DNA of 64,000 nt from CBDESM01 sp965205165 (lineage in GTDB: Bacteria > Chloroflexota > Dehalococcoidia > Bin125), in assembly GCA_965205165.1 (NCBI GenBank), contig OZ242037.1, positions 2,666,001-2,730,000 on the forward strand. The letters run 5' to 3'. Under the pieces are notes generated by a model. That model worked only from the letters and a program-made list of their open reading frames with translations. It was not told the origin of the DNA and did not search any database. This document shows, piece after piece, positions 59,288-64,000 of this stretch (positions within the stretch are counted from its first letter, which is position 1; every line of letters starts with the position of its first letter). The position numbers were made by a program, and so were the translations under genes.

Positions 59288-60524
59288 CGCGCCGCTCGCC
59301 GCCATCGACTTGGGCACCAGCACGATCACCACCGTGGTCGGCGAAACGAACGAGCAGGGGGCACTGCAGATCCTCGGCATCGGCGTCGCGCCGTCGCAGG
59401 GCATCGAGCGCGCCCAGGTGACCCACGTCGCCCAGGCCACCAAGGCCATCTCCGAATCGATCGAGCACGCCGAGCGCTCCTCCGGCCGCCAGATCCTCTC
59501 CGCCGGCATCGCCGTCAGCGGCCCGCATCTGGAATCGCTCAACAACGCCGGCGTCGTCGCCATCCCCGATCTCTCGATGCCGATCGAGGACAACGACCTG
59601 CAGCGCGTGATCGACGCCGGCCAAGCGGTGGCGCTGGACGGCAACCGCACGATCCTCCACGCCATTCCGCGCTTCTACATGGTCGACGGGCAGGACCGCG
59701 TCGCCGATCCGCGCGGGATGCACGGCCAGCGGCTCGACGTCGAGCTGCACATCGTCACCGCCGCGCGCGGCGCCGTCCAGAACGCGGTGCAGTGCGTTTC
59801 GGGCGCCGGCGTCGACGTCGAGCTCGTCGCCGCCCAGCCCGTCGTCTCCGCCTCTTACCTGGTGCGCCCGGACGAGGCCGCGCAGGGCGCGATCGTGGTC
59901 GACATCGGCGCCGGCTCGACCGACATCGTGGTCTACCAGGACGGCGCGATCGCCTTCACCGCCTCGCTCGCCGTCGGCGGCGAATTCATCACCCGCGACC
60001 TGATGGTCGGCCTGCACGTGCCGGCCGAGGTGGCCGAGGCCGCGAAGATGCGCTACGGCCACGCGATCCCCGACCGGGTGCCGCATGAGCCGGCCGAGCT
60101 GCCCGGCTTCGGCGAGGATCGCCGCCGCGCGGTTTCCAAGGCCTTGATCGCCGAGATCGTCAATGCGCGGCTCACCGAGATCGCGCGGATGGTGCTGGGC
60201 ACGGTGCGGGCGGCGCAGCTGCCCGGCCCGATCGCGGGCGGGATCGTGCTGGCGGGCGGCGGCGCGAAGCTGCCGGGCACGGCCGAACTCTTCGCCGAGG
60301 GCGCGGGGCTGCCGGCCCGGATCGCCCAGCCGGGGCAGATCTACGGCCTCAGCGACCAAGTGGCCGACGCATCCGCCGCCTCGGCGGTCGGCCTGCTGCT
60401 GTGGATGCTCGACGTGGGCGCGGCCGACGCCATGCGCGCGCAGCGGGTCCGGGCCCCCGCTCCGGGCTTCGGATCGCTGCTGCGCGGCTTCCGATCATTG
60501 GGGCGGGCATTCATGCCCTCCTGA
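59277..60524 (+). CDS. ftsA: cell division protein FtsA
   Basis: A 415-residue actin-fold protein. Seen: AAIDLGTSTITTVVGE, a 1C domain (ILSAGIAVSGPHLESLNNAGVVAI), VVDIGAGSTDIVVY, and GGIVLAGGGAKLPGTAELF. The C-terminus LLRGFRSLGRAFMPS is an amphipathic helix that would anchor FtsZ to the membrane. Confidence 0.94.
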   Translation: MPTNAPLAAIDLGTSTITTVVGETNEQGALQILGIGVAPSQGIERAQVTHVAQATKAISESIEHAERSSGRQILSAGIAVSGPHLESLNNAGVVAIPDLSMPIEDNDLQRVIDAGQAVALDGNRTILHAIPRFYMVDGQDRVADPRGMHGQRLDVELHIVTAARGAVQNAVQCVSGAGVDVELVAAQPVVSASYLVRPDEAAQGAIVVDIGAGSTDIVVYQDGAIAFTASLAVGGEFITRDLMVGLHVPAEVAEAAKMRYGHAIPDRVPHEPAELPGFGEDRRRAVSKALIAEIVNARLTEIARMVLGTVRAAQLPGPIAGGIVLAGGGAKLPGTAELFAEGAGLPARIAQPGQIYGLSDQVADASAASAVGLLLWMLDVGAADAMRAQRVRAPAPGFGSLLRGFRSLGRAFMPS

Positions 60525-60591
60525 ACCGGCGCGGCCGAGTGCCGCTGAACGAACGCGCGACCGCCGTGCCAAGCGGCGGCGAGCCGACAGG

Positions 60592-60614
60592 GGCGGTCCC
60601 GAAGCGGGGCCGCC
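60592..60614 (+). promoter_or_regulatory. hairpin in the ftsZ leader
   Basis: 9-bp stem (60592-60600 with 60606-60614, one G-T pair) and 5-nt loop, ending next to the AGGGAGAGGA Shine-Dalgarno of ftsZ. It could tune ftsZ translation or mark an RNA processing site in the ftsA-ftsZ gap. Confidence 0.4.
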
Positions 60615-60630
60615 AGGGAGAGGAAGAGAT

Positions 60631-61788
60631 ATGTCGAACGTGAGGACGGACGGGATCGCGAAGATCCACGTGGTCGGGGTCGGCGGCGGCGGCTGCAACG
60701 CCGTCAACCGCATGATCCAGGCCAAGGTCTCCGGGGTCGAGTTCATCTCGGTCAACACCGACGCCCAGCAGCTCGACCTGAGCCTGGCCGACACCACCAT
60801 CCGGATCGGCGACAACGAATCGGGCGGCCTCGGCGTCGGCGGCGACCCCAAGCGCGGCGAGGCCGCGGCCGAGGAATCGCGCGACGAGCTGCTCGAACTG
60901 TTCAAGAACGTCGAGATGGTCTTCATCGCCGCCGGGATGGGCGGCGGCACCGGCACCGGCGCCGCGCCCGTCGTGGCCGAGTGCGCCAAGCGCGCCGGCG
61001 CGCTGACCATCGCCGTCGCCACCCGCCCCTTCGAGTTCGAGGGCGCGAAGCGGCAGGCCACCGCCAGCGACGGCCTCGAGCGCCTGCAATCGCAGGCCGA
61101 CACGGTGATCACGATCCCCAACCAGCGCCTGATCGACCAGGACGACCGGAAGCTCTCCGTGCAGGACGCCTTCCGCAAGGCGGACGACGTGCTGCGGCAG
61201 GGCATCCAGGGCATCACCGACGTGATCACCACGCCGGGCGAGATCAACCTCGACTTCAACGACGTGAAGAAGGTGATGAGCAGCGGCGGCCATGCGCTGA
61301 TGGCCGTCGGCCGCGCCTCCGGCGACAACCGCGCCGTCGACGCCGCCAACCAGGCGATCCGCAGCCCCCTGCTCGAAGCCAGCATCGAAGGCGCCACCCG
61401 CGTGCTCTACAACGTCAGCTCCGCGGGCGACCTCGGCATGTCCGAACTCAGCGACGCCGCCGAGATCATCCGCCAGATGGTCGACCCGCAGGCCGAGATC
61501 ATCATGGGCACCGCGATTAACAAGGACCTCGGCAACGAGCTCCAGATCACCGTGATCGCGACCGGCTTCCCCGATCACGCCTCCACCCCGGTGCGCCGCG
61601 ACGAGTGGAAGAGCAACCTGCTCGGCGATCTCGACATCCCGGCGCCCGGCGCGATCGGCACCCCCGCCTTCCTCCGCCAGCGCGAGGCCGCCGGCGCGGT
61701 CGCCGACGGCGGAGTGCCCGACTCCGTCTGGCCCAACGGCGGCGGCTTCGCCCCGGCCGGCAACGGCGCCAGCCGCGGCGGCTTCTAG
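60631..61788 (+). CDS. ftsZ: cell division GTPase FtsZ
   Basis: A 385-residue tubulin homologue. Seen: KIHVVGVGGGGCNAVNRMI, the tubulin signature GGGTGTG (104-110), TRPFEFEGAKR, and the T7 synergy loop region INLDFNDVKKVM. A Pro/Gly-rich C-terminal linker ends in GGF without the usual conserved C-terminal peptide (DIPAFLR-like), though DIPAPGAIGTPAFLRQRE about 45 residues earlier may serve. ATG after GGGAGAGGA. Confidence 0.97.
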   Translation: MSNVRTDGIAKIHVVGVGGGGCNAVNRMIQAKVSGVEFISVNTDAQQLDLSLADTTIRIGDNESGGLGVGGDPKRGEAAAEESRDELLELFKNVEMVFIAAGMGGGTGTGAAPVVAECAKRAGALTIAVATRPFEFEGAKRQATASDGLERLQSQADTVITIPNQRLIDQDDRKLSVQDAFRKADDVLRQGIQGITDVITTPGEINLDFNDVKKVMSSGGHALMAVGRASGDNRAVDAANQAIRSPLLEASIEGATRVLYNVSSAGDLGMSELSDAAEIIRQMVDPQAEIIMGTAINKDLGNELQITVIATGFPDHASTPVRRDEWKSNLLGDLDIPAPGAIGTPAFLRQREAAGAVADGGVPDSVWPNGGGFAPAGNGASRGGF

Positions 61789-61814
61789 CGCGCGGACGGG
61801 CCTCGGCCGGCGCG

Positions 61815-62489
61815 GTGCGGATCGACGTCGTCACCATCTTCCCGCAGCTGTTCGCGGGCCCGTTCGAGCACGGCATCATCCGGCGCGCCCGCGACCGCGG
61901 GCTCGTCGGCATCGCCGTCCACGACCTGCGCGACTGGGCCGCCGACCGCCGCCGCACGGTCGACGGCCCGCCCTACGGCGGCGGGCCCGGCATGGTCATG
62001 CGGCCCGAACCGTGGTTCCGCGCCGTCGAGGCCCTGCGCGCGCGCGGCAACCCGGGCCGCGCCGTCCTGCTGACGCCGGTCGGCGACCGCCTCGATCAGG
62101 CGACCGCGCGGCGGCTCGCCGCGGAAGACCGGCTGATCATCATGTGCCCGCGCTATGAAGGCGTCGACGAGCGCGTCCACGAGGCGCTGGCGGACGACCA
62201 GATCAGCATCGGCGACTACGTGCTGAGCGGCGCGGAGCCCGCGGCCGCGGTGCTGGTCGACGCGGTCGTCCGCTTGCAGCCGGGCGCGCTCGGCTCGGCC
62301 GACTCGCTGCGCGAGGAATCGTTCGCCGACGGCCTGCTCGAGTACCCGCAGTACACCCGCCCGCCCGAATTCCGCGGCCGGCGCGTGCCCGATGTCCTGC
62401 TGGGCGGCGACCACGCCGCCATCCGCGAGTGGCGCGCCGCCCGCCAAGTCGAGCGCACCCGCGCCCGCCGCCCGGATTTGCTCCCCTGA
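61815..62489 (+). CDS. trmD: tRNA (guanine-N1) methyltransferase TrmD
   Basis: A 224-residue SPOUT methyltransferase of G37. Seen: IDVVTIFPQLFAGPFEHGIIRRAR, DGPPYGGGPGMVM, LIIMCPRYEGVDERV, and the knot loop ISIGDYVLSGAEPAA, with Ala where the family has Gly (SGGE). Then EESFADGLLEYPQYTRPPEFRG. GTG start 26 nt after ftsZ. The usual partners rpsP and rimM are absent. Confidence 0.94.
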   Translation: MRIDVVTIFPQLFAGPFEHGIIRRARDRGLVGIAVHDLRDWAADRRRTVDGPPYGGGPGMVMRPEPWFRAVEALRARGNPGRAVLLTPVGDRLDQATARRLAAEDRLIIMCPRYEGVDERVHEALADDQISIGDYVLSGAEPAAAVLVDAVVRLQPGALGSADSLREESFADGLLEYPQYTRPPEFRGRRVPDVLLGGDHAAIREWRAARQVERTRARRPDLLP

Positions 62490-62593
62490 TTCAAGCCCGC
62501 GGTGGCGCGGAAGCGCATCTGCGCTACGCTCAATGCACGCCGTCGCGATGCGTCCGACGCCATCGGACGTCGAGAGTTTGAGGCCCGGACACC

Positions 62594-62962
62594 ATGGATC
62601 GCAGCGACCTGCTCGAGCTCGAGCGCAACTCGGACATCGAGGATTTCCAATCCGGCGACACTGTGCGCGTGCACGTGAAGGTGGTCGAGGGCGAGCGGGA
62701 GCGGACCCAGGTCTTCGAGGGCGTCGTCATCCGCCGCAAGAAGAAGGGCTCATCGAGCAACTTCACCGTCCGCCGCGTCACGCAGGGCATCGGCGTCGAG
62801 CGCACCTTCCTCTACCACTCGCCCCGCGTCGACAAGGTGGAAGTCGCCCGCCGCGGCCGCGTCCGCCGCTCGCGCCTCTACTACCTGCGCGACCGTTCCG
62901 GCCGCGCCGCGCGCATCCCCCAGCGCCCGCGCAACGCCAAGCGGGCGATCCACTCCTACTAG
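62594..62962 (+). CDS. rplS: 50S ribosomal protein bL19
   Basis: A 122-residue bL19. Seen: FQSGDTVRVHVKVVEGERERTQVFEGVVIRRKKKGSSSNFTVRRV, GIGVERTFLYHSPRVDKVEVARRGRVRRSRLYYLR, and a basic C-terminal tail. 104 nt after trmD. Its stop overlaps the stop of the convergent NfeD-like gene. Confidence 0.96.
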   Translation: MDRSDLLELERNSDIEDFQSGDTVRVHVKVVEGERERTQVFEGVVIRRKKKGSSSNFTVRRVTQGIGVERTFLYHSPRVDKVEVARRGRVRRSRLYYLRDRSGRAARIPQRPRNAKRAIHSY

Positions 62963-63444
62963 CCGGCCTCTTCTTCAGCCATTTCGACGACCGCGGTCAT
63001 TCCCTCCACCGCGATCACGCGGATCGCCGCGTCCTTGGCGATCTCCCCATCCGCCGCCCGCGCCGACCACAGCTCCGACGAGACCAGCACCGTGCCGTCC
63101 GGGTTCAGCGCGCTCTTGGCCGTGCCCGGCTTCCCGACGATGGCCGACGCCGACCAGGTGCCGGGCCGGCTCGGCCGCCGGCGATCCCTGACCACCAGCA
63201 GGCTCAGCCCGCCCACGATCACGACGACCACGGCGACGATCGTGCCGATCGTCCAATACGCCGCATCGGATGAGTCCGCGGGGGAGTTGTCGATGAAGAA
63301 GATCGCGCCCACGATCAGCGAGATCGCGCCGAGGATGCCGACCACCGCGACGCCGAGGAAAATCTCGGCGATCACGAGCGCGAGGCCAACCCCCAGCAGC
63401 ACCGCGCCCAGCACGAACAGCGTCGTGTCGTTCCCCGCGTCCAT
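62959..63444 (-). CDS. NfeD-like membrane protein (short form)
   Basis: A 161-residue protein with three to four membrane helices (LFVLGAVLLGVGLALVIAEIFLG, VGILGAISLIVGAIFFID, WTIGTIVAVVVVIVGGLSLLVV) and a C-terminal OB-like domain (GTVLVSSELWSARAADGEI, AIRVIAVEGMTAVVE). This is the NfeD family, linked to membrane quality control with SPFH or ClpP-like proteases. It is downstream of a second NfeD gene on the same strand. Confidence 0.88.
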   Translation of the reverse strand: MDAGNDTTLFVLGAVLLGVGLALVIAEIFLGVAVVGILGAISLIVGAIFFIDNSPADSSDAAYWTIGTIVAVVVVIVGGLSLLVVRDRRRPSRPGTWSASAIVGKPGTAKSALNPDGTVLVSSELWSARAADGEIAKDAAIRVIAVEGMTAVVEMAEEEAG

Positions 63445-63447
63445 CGC

Positions 63448-64000
63448 CTAGCCCTCCCGCACCGCGCCGTCGCCCAGCGCCGCGCTCTCCTCGACCGGAA
63501 TTGCGATCGTCGCCTCCACGACCGCCGTCATTCCGTCCATCTCCAGCACCCGCACCGGCGCCCCTTTCGGAATCGGCCCGCCGCTCGAGCGCGCCGACCA
63601 CAGCTCCGACGCCACCACGACCGTGCCTTCCGGCGCGATCGCGTTGTGCGCGACGCCGTCCTGCCCGATGATCCGCCCGCCCGTCCAGGTCTTGCCGCCC
63701 GGCGGCTTGCGCCGATCGTTGAGCAGCAGCAGCCCGATCCCGCCCACGATCGCCCCCGCGATGATGCCCACGACCGCGAGCGCCCAGAGCGACACCGACG
63801 GCGCGTCGATCGACGGATCTCCGATCAATAAGAGCCCGCCGAGCAGGATCGAGATGATCCCGCCGATCCCGAACACGCCGAATCCGGCGACGAACACCTC
63901 CACGGCCAGCAGGCCGAGCCCGATCACCAGCAGCGTGATGCCGGCCGGATTCGTGTCCAGCGGCCCCAGCGCGAAGAAGCCGAAGACCAGCAGGATCACC
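63448..64000 (-). CDS. NfeD-like membrane protein, cut by the window end
   Basis: At least 184 residues are visible, and the frame is still open at the window end. Seen: membrane segments (ITLLVIGLGLLAVEVFVAGFGVFGIGGIISILLGGLLLIG) and an OB-like end (GTVVVASELWSARSSGGPIPKGAPVRVLEMDGMTAVVE) very like its downstream neighbour. Long NfeD proteins carry an N-terminal ClpP-like serine protease, which may lie outside. Tandem paralogues separated by 3 nt. Confidence 0.85.
   Translation of the reverse strand, partial: VILLVFGFFALGPLDTNPAGITLLVIGLGLLAVEVFVAGFGVFGIGGIISILLGGLLLIGDPSIDAPSVSLWALAVVGIIAGAIVGGIGLLLLNDRRKPPGGKTWTGGRIIGQDGVAHNAIAPEGTVVVASELWSARSSGGPIPKGAPVRVLEMDGMTAVVEATIAIPVEESAALGDGAVREG

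Overview
The window is high-GC DNA (about 70 percent or more by eye) with densely packed genes, many joined by 1 to 11 nt ATGA/GTGA-type overlaps. The gene set suggests a free-living bacterium, most likely a Chloroflexota (Dehalococcoidia/SAR202-like) genome, though this is inference rather than proof. Supporting points are the DUF1501/DUF1800 pair, an enolase-superfamily dehydratase, twin-arginine lipoprotein substrate-binding proteins, class III CoA transferases, a single-chain acyl-CoA carboxylase, RNase Y, and a peptidoglycan/division cluster in the order mraZ-rsmH-ftsL-ftsI-murF-mraY-murD-ftsW-murG-murC-murB-ddl-ftsQ-ftsA-ftsZ.

Region 1 (1-14.0 kb) is accessory and secretory. It holds a DUF1501/DUF1800 operon, a large unassigned helical protein, an alpha/beta hydrolase that lacks its catalytic His, a NYN-domain nuclease behind a promoter and UUCG-hairpin leader (possible small RNA), a ThuA-like protein, a Tat/lipoprotein peptide-binding protein, a von Willebrand A lipoprotein, a metallo-beta-lactamase-fold lipoprotein and a galactonate-dehydratase-like enzyme.

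Region 2 (14.05-19.2 kb) is a patchwork island. A 1.2 kb AT-rich segment (33-47 percent GC in the lines counted) carries most of a secreted HExxH metalloprotease, whose signal peptide is GC-rich and whose frame breaks at an A7 run. It also carries a small Cys-rich basic protein. Next come a flavoprotein gene remnant, a Panacea-domain antitoxin overlapping an unknown 87-residue partner, a GMC oxidoreductase, and a HEPN-domain protein behind an unknown 120-residue partner.

Region 3 (19.2-35.6 kb) is transport and acyl-CoA metabolism: a peptide-type ABC operon without its ATPases, a beta-lactamase-fold serine hydrolase, a 14-helix drug exporter, a double CoA transferase and a one-chain biotin-dependent carboxylase. 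It also has an ATP-grasp/transglutaminase/alpha-E peptide-modification operon ending in an unknown 84-residue protein, and tRNA-Asp.

Region 4 (35.6-44.4 kb, minus strand) is housekeeping: fabZ, a PHP phosphoesterase, rny, recX, recA, yggT, proC, yggS, a radical SAM protein and mogA. Region 5 (44.4-64 kb, plus strand) is the mraZ-to-ftsZ cluster, then trmD, rplS and two convergent NfeD-like genes. The otherwise overlapping cluster lacks murE, and it is interrupted between rsmH and ftsL by a tandemly duplicated 220-bp element with 28-bp inverted repeats. Many promoters carry a TAnnnT -10 hexamer, and several genes look leaderless.
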